Source of the DNA: Pomphorhynchus laevis | Lineage: Eukaryota; Acanthocephala; Palaeacanthocephala; Echinorhynchida; Pomphorhynchidae | Direction: 5' to 3' | DNA: 64,000 bases | Assembly: GCA_012934845.2 (NCBI GenBank) | Contig: WNNJ02000383.1 | Location: 1-64,000 of the forward strand | In this document: piece by piece, positions 53,641 to 64,000 of the stretch | How positions within the stretch are numbered: position 1 is the stretch's first letter | Layout of the letters: the number at the start of each line of letters is the position of its first letter | Translations under genes and position numbers: made by a program | The notes under the pieces: generated by a model | The model's input: the letters and a program-made list of their open reading frames with translations, nothing else | The model's database searches: none | What the model was told of the DNA's origin: nothing

Positions 53641-54139
53641 ATTTGTCGTTGATTTGTATGTTTATCAGAAACCAAAATTCTTTTTTATTTTATATTTTTA
53701 TTTTTTAAGGTCCATGAATTTTTGATTGATGATACTGGCCACTATAAATCGCATTATATATTATTTGAAAAAATAAATTAAAAATTTCGATTAAAATTCA
53801 CATTTTATATTTTCCGTCAACATAGAAATGGGTAAATGGTGGTATGTGTAAAAAATAGTAGTAGAATGAACGATAATTGATAAAAAAAATCAACAAAAAT
53901 TAACTTATTTAAAGCTAAAGTAAAAACCTGCCAGTTTATTTGATGAAAAAATACATGAATGTTTGATTGATGATACTGGCCACTGAAAATCGCAGTATAT
54001 ATATGTTCAGTCAGAGATACTGTAGTTTTTTTGGGTAATTTCAAAAAAGCCAATAGTCAATTATGGAGCTTATGAAATTGGCATTCTTTTACACTTGAAA
54101 AATATCACAATTAAGTGCTTATCATTTTAATCTAGTTTA
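53641..54139. other. AT-rich DNA with a 48-bp direct repeat
   Basis: Segments 53713-53760 and 53953-54000 (TTTGATTGATGATACTGGCC core) are direct repeats ~90% identical, 240 bp apart. No coding region. Confidence 0.55.
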
Positions 54140-54295
54140 AAAAGATTTATTTTTTACGTAACATATGCGTACCGGCGCACGCTTACATGACCACAACAAA
54201 AAAATCTAAATCATGTTTCGAGGAGGTGATACGTAGGCGGAATTTGAATGCAATAAAGGGGGGAGCGCGGTGGACGTCGAGAGTGGGAGCTGATT
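54140..54295 (-). mobile_element. LINE-C 3' tail fragment
   Basis: Matches the 3' end of the LINE-C copy at 34320-34480 (GCGCACGCTTACATG, CGGTGGACGTCGAGAG). Only the last ~150 bp are present. Confidence 0.75.
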
Positions 54296-54879
54296 GACTT
54301 ATAATTTACTTATATAGCAAAACTTCCATCCCAATATTTTACAATTTTTCGTCGCAGTACTTATTTACAAAAACATGAACATAAACGAATATTTATCATA
54401 AAAACCTTTATTTATTATAAAGGATTAAGTTATATAAATAGCTTATTAAAACAAATAAAAAATTTTAAATAAAGATAAAATAAAAAATCAAATATAAATG
54501 AAATAAAAGCACATAAAAATCAAATAAAAAACTTTTAAACTCATTTAAATAATTAAATTTGGATAATTTCTCATTTGACCCACTTCCTAAATATGAAATT
54601 TGAAGATTAAAGTTAGCATAAATATGACCAAATTAAGCACAATCGTCAAGCTTGATTGCAAACACAAATCGTTTAAATCAGAAAATATCTAATAGACTGT
54701 CTACGCTATTTTAAATTATTTTAATGGTATTTTTAGTTATTTATTTTTGTTTGGATGCTGCTACTGTTACATACAGTGCAATGCCATAAACGTTGGCTAT
54801 CCATCTTTGATAAAAAACCTTTTAAATGACAATTATATTTTTATTGTATTTTAAAGTGACTTATTTAACTTTAAATTGA
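54296..54879. other. AT-rich intergenic DNA
   Basis: Includes a few units of the diverged ~20-bp minisatellite around 54590-54690 (GATTAAAGTTAGCATAAATA, CTTGATTGCAAACACAAAT). No gene. Confidence 0.35.
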
Positions 54880-55560
54880 TGTTTGGGTTATATGCTATGC
54901 CTTGAATTTTGTTCCACGTCTTAACAGTGAGTTGACTCAGCAAAATTCTATAAAATCTATCTAGTCGATGTCTTAGTCGAGATAACATTGTTAACAAAGA
55001 CTGTCCTAAGACTTGACATATCTTAAGAAACAATAGACTGGAGATAAGAGAGTGACGGACTTCGCGAACAAAGGGATTGAGAAAAGACAGTTGTTGAAGT
55101 GACCTCCTAAGAAAGTGAGATGATCAATAATACGTATAACGGTCGAATTAAGAAACACTAAGGGAGAAGTGAGAGGAAAGAGAGTATAATCCATAAGATG
55201 TTAAACTTTGAATGGTTAAGATACAAATGAAACAAAGAAGAATATAGCAACATGAACGAAGATTTATGGATGTGAGGCGGGAGTCAGTAAGAGTAGGAAG
55301 ATGTAGGTAAGAAAGCGAGTTTGATGAAAATAGTCGAAAAGTAATATAAGGGATACATAATAGAGTACAGTTTTCCATATTTAGCCAGTTAAGTTTAGAG
55401 ATGCACGATGATATGTGATCAAAACAGCGTAGGCAATATAGAATACGCTTGGAGGAGTTTAAAAGGCGCTGGAGAGAAAGACATGATTTAGAGAAAAAGC
55501 AAAAAATAATTAGCCAATAGTCGATATTAGGAATCAATAGAATTATTATTATTCATTGAC
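54880..55560 (-). mobile_element. LINE-C fragments: end of a CR1-split copy plus a second piece
   Basis: On the minus strand, 55537-55270 reads QRLLNSSKRILYCLRCFDHI, the RT C-terminal region that should follow the piece ending at about 57490. Then, out of order, 55200-55000 reads PLVFLNSTVIRIIDHLTFLG, which lies further upstream in LINE-C and so comes from a second, truncated copy. Both are decayed with many breaks. Confidence 0.65.
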
Positions 55561-55619
55561 CGCCAAAATATCAAAGCTCAAAACAGGGGAATCACGGTAA
55601 AAAAAGAGAAAGAAATAAA

Positions 55620-57475
55620 AAATAGTCAACAAAATAGCTGAAACAAGTCAGGATTCAAGGCGGAATTCATCACCAAGATAAATCTTCAATTCTGATACAT
55701 TTGTGGCCTTAACAACACTATATAGTAATTTATTCCAATGTTTGACAATTCGATGTATTATGTCACCTCGGTTCCGCTTCGGTCTCATTTTGTGTACCAG
55801 TTTAAGCTTGTGCCCTCGTAGATTTTCATTAGCAGAAAGTGTAAATAGAGGTTTTAAAACGTGTTTAGAAGAGTGCAGTGTCCTCCACACCAACATCAAA
55901 TCTGCTTCAATTAGAGACATATCAACATCGCATATGCCTAGAACGTCTAGTCTCTGAGGGTAGGGAATATCTCGAATAGAAGAAACCATATGGCTAGCTT
56001 TACGGAGAATGCCCTCAAGTAAACGCAAATCACCCTTAGATTGCGGAAAGACTGCTGATGAAGCATATAGCATATGAGAAAGGACAATCGAGGGGCACAG
56101 CACCCTAAATGAGTCAACATCTATCGAACCTAACGTTCTTCGTTGTAGTCCTAGGATGCGTTGACATTTGCTTACAATATATCTTGCATGATGACCCGAT
56201 GACAGATTATTAGATAATATAATACCGAGATCCTTGACTTGATCAACATTCTTAATGGTAGCACCACCTAAAGTGTACGAGCCAGAGTACATCAACTGAC
56301 ATAAATGCATGTGATAGGTCTTTTCTATGTTAATAGTAAGATCATGTGAGTTGCATCACGAGTGTATGAAATCTATGTCCTTCTGAAGCCGGTTATGATC
56401 TGAAAGATCACGAATACCATTCAAAATTTTGATATCATCGGCGTACATCAAAAATGAGCAATTGACATGACATATGTCATTAAGATATATGTTGAACAGA
56501 GTAGGACTTATGATGGAACCTTGAGGTACGCCACTCGACATTGTTCGCCAACGTGATAAAGTGTTTTTAACTTTCACCGCAAATAACCTATCTTGGAGGA
56601 AACAATTTAACCATCGAAGGATACTACCTTTAATGCCCACATCAAATAATTAACTAATTAAAATGGTATGATTAACCCTATCGAAGGCCTTTGATAAATT
56701 GAAACACAGAATATCAACTTCGTGTCCAACCTTTAAGGAATCACACCAGCTAGCTCGTGCACTAACTAAATTAGTAGTAGTGGACCACCCATGTCGGAAA
56801 CCATGTTGATGAACATTTAGAATACAATATTTTTCTAGGTATGATGTCAAAGATCACAAAATTAGCTTTTCCAGAATCTCGCATGCCTCACAAGTCAGGA
56901 TCACTGGTCTATAATTTCAAGCAGCAGATCTTGAACCTTTCTTTAAAATGGGGTTAATGGTGGCTTCTTTCCACTCAAAAGGTAAAATTCCTGAATCTAA
57001 GGAGCAACGGTAAATAAGTCAAAGCGGAAAGCATAGTGCTGATGCAGCCTCTCGCAATACGATCGATGGTATATTATCAGGACCACTAATGGACGAAGGT
57101 TTTGATTTTCTAAGCTCATCGAATACATCCAGAACAGAGAATTCGACACTGGATAATATAGGGTGATCTATAATATCAGATGAAAGTAACTGATCGCTAT
57201 CATTTGAAGGACTCGATACGCTAGGAAGTTCATAGTGATCTGCAAATGCTTCTGCAATTTCGCTCGCATTATTGATAGAATTTCCCTCGGAGTTTATTAA
57301 GCTAAACGAATCCCATTGAGAATATCTCTGACCACGAATAAAACTAAATATATTTCGAGATTTCTGATTAAAGGACTTATACATGCTAGTAATATAGGTA
57401 TGACATTTACTTCGTTTAATCGAAGTGACTCTATTTCTAATAACCTTGTACGAGGAGAAAGATCTAATAACCTTG
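55620..57475 (-). mobile_element. CR1-like LINE (older relative of LINE-B), inserted in LINE-C
   Basis: On the minus strand: ISGPDNIPSIVLREAA (57090), HQHGFRHGWSTTTNLVSARA (56810), LCFNLSKAFDRVNHTILIS (motif A), SGVPQGSIISPTLFNIYLND (B), MYADDIKILNGI (C), then NENLRGHKLKL and IVKHWNKLLYSVV to 55648. The residues parallel LINE-B throughout but with many substitutions and several breaks. The endonuclease and ORF1 are missing. Flanking LINE-C segments on both sides read continuously across it, so it is a nested insertion. Confidence 0.82.
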
Positions 57476-57486
57476 TACGAGGAGAA
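57437..57486. repeat. 23-bp sequence duplicated at the CR1/LINE-C junction
   Basis: CTAATAACCTTGTACGAGG and four more bases occur at 57437 and again at 57464, period 27. It lies at the upstream border of the nested CR1 and may record the integration event. Confidence 0.75.
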
Positions 57487-57990
57487 TAAAGATAAAAGAG
57501 TGACATGAGTTAAAATCAAGTGACAGAAGCTAATGATACGGCGAAGGTCGCGAAGTAGGAGATTGCAAAAGCTGATTTTATCGCGAATGAACGAATTGAG
57601 AGAAAAACAAATGTCGAAGTGAACTCTCAAGAAAGTAAAATGATTAACAATAGAAAGACTGGTCGAATTAAGAAATACCAAAAGAGGAGAGACCTAGAGG
57701 AAAGAAGGGATAACCCATAATATGTTAAACTTAGAATGGTTAAGAAACAAACGAAGCGAGGAAAGATGTTTGGAGATGAAAAGAAGACGATGTGTAGAAG
57801 AAGCCGAAATATAAGATAAACACGATAATGAGAGTAAAGGAGAATATCATCAGCATATTGCATGATGCATGATTTATAGTAACATGTAATGCTGAAGAGA
57901 GGAAATAATTGATCCGAGAGCAGAACCTTCAAGAATGCCACAGGAGAGAAAAAGGAATAGAGAAATACACATTCGAATAAACACGGAAAT
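57476..57990 (-). mobile_element. LINE-C copy, RT middle part (upstream of the nested CR1)
   Basis: Minus strand: EGSALGSII (motif B remnant), IMQYADDILLYSH (motif C), LVFLNSTSLSIVNHFTFLRV and HLILTHVTLLSLFSS, after which CR1 begins. The next expected LINE-C residues occur at 55537. Confidence 0.75.
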
Positions 57991-59602
57991 ATTATTCAGA
58001 GAGATAATAAGAGAAGTAGCATACAGTACAAAGCAACCCATACTTACGACCAATTCGAAAACTATGGCTTTTCTAGTCTAATTACTTTTCGACCGTTCTA
58101 ATCTTAATCCTAACTATTGCACTCATATTTTAGTAAAATGCAACAATATGTTAATTTTCTTCATTTGATCAAGCCTTCCAATTTTTATCTACCCGATAAA
58201 AATTCTCTTCTTATGTTGTTCCATCGTCTCTCGCTATAAAAAAGTACATGTGAACTCAAACTTTCATTTTTTTCATAATAAATTCCATGATTCAAATCCA
58301 AGTTTTAGCTATCTAAAAATTCGTCATCATCCTACCTTTCTGAAAAAGTCATATGCTGAATCATCTCTGCCTGCATCATAACTTCAAATATCCAACCTAA
58401 CGTCTATTTCTTAACATCTTTATACTCTTGTCCTCAGCCAAGCAATTTACTATCATAATCTATACAATATAAACCATCATTTTTTTCAGTTTGCCGTTCG
58501 TACTCATCATCTTAGTAAAATCGCATGTCTTGAAGTTTTTAATGATTTGCTCCTGCACCGTTACAAAATAAGTTGTAATTGAGTTATTTATATTGGTATT
58601 TCTGCAGCTTTTGACGTTCTTGGCCATACTACCTTACTCTCGGCTTCGACAATTGCGATTTTCCTTCAAAATCAACTAATTTTCTTTGTCCTTTTCTTTT
58701 TACTCTTCTTTGGACGATTATATTGATTTATCATATTCTATAATTATCATATAATAGGATATCCCTATCATATTCTTTATTTCAACTCTGACCTTCACCA
58801 AATTGATTTTTTGTATTCAGCTTGAAGTAATCAGAGAATTTTAATATTCAAAAATTAAGTAAGTTACAATATTTCTGGAGCAAATATCTCAGCAGATGTT
58901 TTGTACCTTATTAAATAACTGTTTCCTCTATATTTCGTAATACATTTTTCCATTCATATGTTCCTTAGTGCTGATTTTGTACTTCGATTCTCTCTTACTC
59001 CTTTTATTCGTAATAATGCTCACTCTTATAGCTAAATCACTAAAGACCTTTAGCGAATTCGTAGATTAATTAATATTTAAACATATGATACAATTATTTA
59101 TGAACTTTGATTTTACCAAAAATAGACTATTGTTTTATCACTAGCCTATACTTCAAATAATACAATTTTAGCACTTGAACGATAGCCCAACTTAGTCTAT
59201 TCAATTTGTTTGGCAGGTAATTTGTTCAATTGATCGACAGCTCAACAAATAAAGTTTTTGTAAGCTAGGTTCGTTCGATAAGGGCTATTATGCATAAGTT
59301 CTATGGGTGACTATAGTAATTGAAGTTGCGATTATAAAAGATACTCAATTCTGACGGAAAATGACACACTAATTGGTTATCTAATCACATTATTATTACA
59401 ATGCACTAAAGACTGTGATATTCCAGTTTACAAACCTAATATACCTAACACTACTGTGTCTAAGCACACTATTCATTGAGCAATCACCATAATATTATTG
59501 GCGAGATAATAAATTAAAATTAAATATTTTTGAAGGATTCTTCATATTTCACAGTGATATACTTCAAATTAATTTTTGAAAATATCCATTTTCTTCTTTT
59601 AT
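57991..59602. other. Mostly non-coding; a decayed LINE-C relic on the plus strand at about 58480-58710
   Basis: Plus-strand residues at 58490-58700 (KIACLEVFNDLLLH, then YIGISAAFDVLGHTTLL) parallel LINE-C motif A of the copy at 61.9-62.0 kb (EIACLKVYND, LSSAFDIVDHSILL). The remainder (58710-59600) is AT-rich with no gene seen. Confidence 0.5.
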
Positions 59603-60757
59603 TAATAAAATATTTATGGAACGAAGAAAAGTAATTTCATTTAATACAACAAAACGTTTATGCGCGATATTTCGATAGCTACTGCTATCATCGTCAGGAA
59701 ACTACAAAAAATTACAAAAGTTGCCATTTATACAAATTACAATAGCCCGAATGGGCTATTAAAAAAGCTTACTATAAAAGTTGTGATGTTGTGAAAAGAA
59801 AGAAATATTTTGGACCTTCGAAACAAAAAATAGATCTAAGAATTCCTTTTATTAATAAAAAATGGAATCCCTTATTTAATAAATTTATATATATAAATAA
59901 AATATCTAGTATTATTACGGATGTAATAATTTACAATAAAAAATTGCCTGAATTGCATAACATTTTTAAATTAAAACCATAATTTATTGAAATGTCCGTT
60001 GTCTATAAGATACCCTGTGATAACTGTTCCTCCTCTTATATTGGTCAAACTGGACAAGTATTGGAAAAGCGTATGTCACAACATCAATATAATATTAAAC
60101 GGGGTAATATGGTAAGTGCTATATCACAACGTATTGAATTTAGGTCATAATATGAACTTCGATGACGCTTCAATTTTATCATTTAAAAGTGATTATTTTT
60201 CTCGTATAATACAGGAGGCATATTTTATTAATAAGAATAACATTTTACCTAATAATAAATCTGATTTAAATTTGAAAATTTCCTATTAGTTTTTAATTAG
60301 TTATAATCCTTATTGAACTTGGTTAATTATATTTGTTTGATTTGTTTGTTTTTGGTATCAATTTTACGTAATATTTATTTTATTTCATTATTTTAATTTT
60401 TGATAATTTTGTTGAGTAATTTAATATATTTTTTCCTTTTAATCTTGGGTTGCGGTTCTTGTTCTTTGAAATTTGTTTTTTTAAACCTTGTATGGAATGC
60501 GTGTGAGTGTGTGCTTGTAATGTTTTTTCTTTGAAGTTTGTTTTTTACAAAACCCTTGTATGGAATGTGTGTAAATGTGTGTTTGTAACGTTTTTCTTTA
60601 AAGTTTGTTTCTATGTTTTATTGTAATTTGTATAAATGGCAACTTTAGTAATTTTTTGTAGTTTTCTGACGATGATAGCAGTAGCTATCGAAATATCGAA
60701 CACAAACGTTTTGTTGTATCAAATAAAAATACTTTTTTTCGTTCCATAAAGATTTTA
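59603..60757 (+). mobile_element. Canonical Penelope-like element: endonuclease remnant between inverted pseudo-LTR-like arms
   Basis: The arms 59603-59748 and 60617-60757 are inverted and ~90% identical; each contains the same exact 33-bp hammerhead-like block (59665-59697 minus, 60666-60698 plus). Between them lies only the C-terminal part of the ORF: IPFINKKWNPLFNKFIYINK, then after a frame change VVYKIPCDNCSSSYIGQTGQ, LEKRMSQHQYNIKRGNMVSA, HNMNFDDASI, SRIIQEAYFI and a stop. This is a GIY-YIG endonuclease with CCHH-type features placed after RT-connecting sequence, i.e. canonical order. Severe 5' truncation with inverted terminal copies is a known Penelope configuration. Confidence 0.85.
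60666..60698 (+). ncRNA. Hammerhead-like motif of the Penelope-like element
   Basis: CTGACGA (60666-60672; position 7 may vary in hammerheads), T, 6-bp stem GATAGC/GCTATC with AGTA loop, GAAA (60690-60693). The exact inverted copy is at 59665-59697. It has the same format as 7655-7683. Stems I and III are not clear, so activity is unproven. Confidence 0.6.
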
Positions 60758-60869
60758 CTTCAAATTAAGTTTGAACGATGAATTCTAATACATCCATTTC
60801 GTTTTTAATGATCGAAACATTTAGCTTGCAAGTGGATTATTATATTTTGTCGAACGATTTGGCAATAAA

Positions 60870-61030
60870 CATTTATTTGAATATATTATTTATATATTAT
60901 AAAATATATAAACATATAAATATATCATTATTTATATTGATATTTAATATTATTTAAATATTAAATAATATTAAATAAATATTTAATAAATATTTATTTA
61001 ATATTTATTAAATATTATTAAATATGAGAC
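60870..61030. repeat. AT-only palindromic low-complexity tract
   Basis: Overlapping TTTAATATT/AATATTAAA palindromes; G and C are almost absent. Confidence 0.8.
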
Positions 61031-61344
61031 TTTTATTTAATTACATAAAATACCCAGAATTTTTATTTTATTTTCAGTATACTGAGAAATAGAAATCAAG
61101 CCAGAACTGGTAGTATTTAGACTAATATTAAATAAAATTTATTTTTGTTCGAATTCGTTTACACATCCTATCCCAAAGTATTTTTAAGAAAATTGTTCAA
61201 TTTCAATTATTGTTCATTTTCATTTGACCTGTATGACTAGGTTCAATGTATTTACTGTTTGTCAGCTAACAAATAGATAATTTCACTTATCGACTATACA
61301 AATGGCTAATTGGCATATTAAGTTTCCGTACACGTAATTACGAA
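61031..61344. other. Short intergenic stretch
   Basis: No feature recognised between the AT tract and the LINE-C copy. Confidence 0.35.
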
Positions 61345-63190
61345 AACAATACTTGTGTTGTGCAGTATCGAGTATCTCTCAATACTACTCATTGGAAAAT
61401 ATTAAACTCAATTCTTTCACGATCATCTACCCCTTGTAATATAAATCCTGATGAATTTTCTTCTTATCTACAAACTAAGCTATCTAATTTACTTTCCCTA
61501 CTACCCATAGCCCCCTTGTACCCACTCTTCTCTTTAAATACTTCCCTCCCAGAACTATTCCACCTTCTTCCCGTTTCGTCTGATGAAGTTTCTTCGGTTC
61601 TGCTGTCATTACCTAATAAAACCTCTCCTTCTGACCCAATTCCCACTCACTTGCTTAAAAATATCTGCTCCTTTATCTTACCCTTCCTAACCACATTGTT
61701 CAACTCGTCCATCCGTAGCCGTACATTTCCTTCCATCTGAAAATGCGCCACTGTTCGTCCTCTCATCAAAAAGCAATCTCTCGACTCCTCACTACCATCT
61801 TCGTACCGTCCTATTTCACTTCTCCCAACCCTCTCTAAACTCCTTGAGCGTCTCGTTCCTAAGCTAGTTAATGCATATATCTGTTTCTCCAACTTGTTTC
61901 CTCCCTTCCAAGCTACTTTTCGCTCTAATCACTCTACCGAAATTGCCTGTCTTAAAGTTTATAACGACTGACTCATATCGCGCGATCATAAATTATGTAG
62001 TAGCATAGTTTCTCTTGATCTATCGTCTGCTTTTGACATCGTCGATCACTCGATTCTTCTCTATCGCCTTCGTCATGATTATGGCTTCTCTTTACCCACT
62101 GTATCATGGTTTTCTTCATATCTATCAAACCGTACATTTCGCGTATATTCTAACTCTTCTCTCTCCCATCCTTCGTTCATTCCGTCCGGTGTTCCACAAG
62201 GCTCCGTATTAGGCCCTATACTTTTCTCTCTTCTTCTTGGTGATTTGTCTTCGATTTCTCATAAATTTAACTTCCATGTTATGCAATATGCTGATGACAT
62301 TCTCATCTATGCTCATGCACCTGTTTATCGTATTCACGATCTTAGTGTTTCCGCTTCGGACTGTCTTGTCTCAATTTCCAATCATCTTTCTTCCCTTCGC
62401 CTTTCTCTGAATCCTGATAAATCCAAAATTATGTGGATCCTACCTCGACGCCTCGGCTTCGAACCTCCCTCCATATCATTAAATTCTACAATTATTCCTA
62501 TCGTTGATAATCTCGTTTTCCTAGGCTTCCATTTTGACAACCGACTTTCACCTAAACGTTTCGTTAGAGATAAAGTACGCTTATCTACCTTGATACTCCG
62601 CAACCTCCGTCAAGTTCGTAGATTGATCGATTTCCCTTCTTGTATGACTCTCATATCATCTCTCCTTTTTTCTAGACTCGATTATTGTCTTAGTCTATTT
62701 TTCAACTCACCTAAATCCACTCTTCTTCCCCTACAACGCATCGTCAACGCAGCTGTCCGAATTCTCCTCCGTCTTCGTCGTTTTGATCATACATCCTACC
62801 ATCTTGCTTCTCTCGATTTGCCTACAATTTATTGTCGTGTTCAAATTCGTCTTCTTATCGTTGCTTTCCGCCTTGTAACTTTTCATACCCCTTCGTCCTG
62901 TTTACTGTTCCTTGCGTTCCTGTAATTCCCTTCTTTTACATGTCCCAAACTACTCTACCTCCTTTGGACTCCGCTCCTTCCTGGTGGTTGCTCCTCTATC
63001 GTGGAATCATCTGCCCATTCATATACGCCAATCAACTTCCCTGCAGTGCTTCAAACGACAAATCCGATCCCATTTAAACAATTTATCTGCTTGACTTTTT
63101 CATTTTTGTTTGTGGACTTGTATGCGTACAGCTTGTACGCATTTGCCACATTAAATAAATTTGTATTATTATTACTCACTGAGTAATTTT
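61345..63190 (+). mobile_element. LINE-C copy (L2/CR1-like), best preserved RT
   Basis: Plus strand: TTHWKILNSILSRSS, LPNKTSPSDPIPTHLLKN, LTTLFNSSIRSRTFPSI then, in other frames, SYRPISLLPTLSKLLERL, SLDLSSAFDIVDHSILL (A) and SGVPQGSVLGPILFSLLLGD (B), then an open frame 62245-62925. The 3' end is near 63190 with a TTATTATTACT run and a terminal sequence shared with the tails at 34320 and 54140. The AP endonuclease is missing (5' truncation at about 61345). About four frame breaks. Confidence 0.87.
62245..62925 (+). CDS. LINE-C reverse transcriptase, C-terminal half (226 aa)
   Basis: Contains motif C in HVMQYADDILIYAHAPV (YADD intact), LNPDKSKIMWILPRR, VDNLVFLGFHFDN (motif E region), SRLDYCLSLFFNSPKS and LQRIVNAAVRILLRL, then FDHTSYHLASLDLPTIYCRV. 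LDYC...LQ..VNAAVR is the thumb signature of L2/CR1-type RTs. The first Met is internal; homology runs upstream. Confidence 0.85.
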   Translation: MSSISHKFNFHVMQYADDILIYAHAPVYRIHDLSVSASDCLVSISNHLSSLRLSLNPDKSKIMWILPRRLGFEPPSISLNSTIIPIVDNLVFLGFHFDNRLSPKRFVRDKVRLSTLILRNLRQVRRLIDFPSCMTLISSLLFSRLDYCLSLFFNSPKSTLLPLQRIVNAAVRILLRLRRFDHTSYHLASLDLPTIYCRVQIRLLIVAFRLVTFHTPSSCLLFLAFL

Positions 63191-63269
63191 TATAATAAAT
63201 ATAAATAAAAAAGAATTTTTTACACCCTCTAGAAAACAAAACACAGCAAAATATAATAAGATTAGAATA

Positions 63270-64000
63270 AATCGTCTTTATCAGTCTCTAGATTAGCCTG
63301 AATCTTCTATACATATCACGGCATCAGGTCCAGTGGAATCTGACCCCCCGCCCCGACGGCATCAACGCGTCGCCTTACGACGGAACCATTCAGGGTCTTT
63401 TACCTTCTGAGAGTCCAGTCGAGACGGCCTATGGTCGGTAATCTCGAGATGAAGTACTTGGGAAACCTTAGTCTTTGCTCTAGGGAGGGGCGTCCTCTAG
63501 AGAAGAAAACTAATCCCGAGCTAGCCCAAGTACCCTATAGGCGCACTAGGTTTTTCCCATTCAGTGACAGACGATGGGCCCGTTTTAGAGCCCACCTAGC
63601 TCTCTTCAGGATACGTTTAAGTCTATCCAAGTCAGCTTTCACCGACAAGTTCACCGAACCGTGAATCCTAGATATTTTACTCGACTCGTGAAGATGGGAG
63701 TGGTTGAGGCTGCAAAATGGAGGAGAAGGCAGAGAGTGCTAGTCGCTTAAGATTCTTTTTTTGTGACAAGCGGCCATGATAGACGACCATGCGATTTTTT
63801 GGAGTTTAAAATAAGTTTGGGAGGGGTAAGCTGGTCTTATAATTTTAAAAAGAAACGGCTGATGTCCGATACTACATATTTGCACCCGCGTCTAGGAAAT
63901 ATGGATGTGGTATTATCAGCAATACCACGAGATATTTTTCGCGTTCAAATGCCTTTTAGAGAACAATGAAGCTAGTGAGATATAAGATAGGAGAAAGTAT
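63270..64000 (-). mobile_element. LINE-A copy, 3' part, running off the window
   Basis: Collinear with 12240-12960: the C-terminal domain (63420-63540), the VKYLGFTV-equivalent around 63660, and the motif C neighbourhood (about 63900-63930, ATACCACGAG). Several indels; the plus-strand frames over it are shadows. The upstream part lies beyond 64000. Confidence 0.8.

Noticed and set aside
1-64000. CRISPR arrays, bacterial operons or ribosome binding sites
   Set aside because: The spliceosomal introns and animal retroelements show nuclear eukaryotic DNA, and no regularly spaced direct repeats with unique spacers were seen.

Overview
The window reads as nuclear DNA from an AT-rich invertebrate animal. 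One gene has spliceosomal introns with GT..AG ends, three of them only 53-68 nt. The host proteins are recognisably metazoan (DNAJC8, a myotubularin, ZIP9), and the rest is dense with animal-type non-LTR and Penelope-like retroelements. Nothing in the sequence fixes the phylum.

Host genes are few. The 3' five-sixths of a DNAJC8/SPF31-type splicing-associated J-protein lies at 1311-4145 (+), with its first exon(s) outside the window or unrecognised. An intronless 910-codon myotubularin (MTMR6/7/8-like, active-site Cys present, odd Cys-rich tail) is at 18204-20936 (+). An intronless ZIP9 (SLC39A9) zinc transporter is at 36231-37097 (+). These three do not form an operon or an obvious pathway. 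A 0.3-kb piece of 18S rRNA lies at 33554-33871.

The rest is mostly retroelements. The dominant family is a Penelope-like element with permuted domains: GIY-YIG endonuclease first, then a CxC linker, then reverse transcriptase. This is the arrangement described for the Naiad clade. It forms a 9.5-kb head-to-tail array of three units at 38675-48162, plus truncated copies or tails at 7.8-9.6, 12.0, 17.2, 21.5-22.6, 26.3, 29.3-30.7 and 32.4 kb. Canonical Penelope-like elements with C-terminal endonuclease occur at 6.4-7.7 and 59.6-60.8 kb; both carry a hammerhead-like CTGAnGA/stem/GAAA motif. LINEs fall into about five families: LINE-A (ORF1 with zinc knuckles and an AP endonuclease; 12.2-15.1, 23.2-26.3, 30.9-31.9 and 63.3-64.0 kb), LINE-B (CR1-like, nearly intact at 49.5-53.6 kb, with an older relative at 55.6-57.5), LINE-C (L2/CR1-like; 34.3-35.9, 54.1-58 and 61.3-63.2 kb), LINE-D (R2-like with restriction-like endonuclease; 26.9-29.3 kb) and LINE-E (3' ends at 15.1, 38.3 and 48.2-49.1 kb). 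They are extensively nested: LINE-A is split by Naiad, which is split by LINE-D; LINE-C is split by a CR1; LINE-E is split by the Naiad array.

Two structured features stand out. A complete type III hammerhead ribozyme fold lies at 37421-37501, downstream of ZIP9 and outside any recognised element. The 18S rRNA fragment is flanked on both sides by long inverted-repeat hairpins. An (AT)45 microsatellite, a 47-bp perfect palindrome, a 582-bp foldback element, a 19-bp minisatellite and a diverged ~20-bp minisatellite that recurs next to Naiad ends complete the picture. Coordinates of repeat borders were judged by eye and are good to roughly 5-30 bp unless stated.
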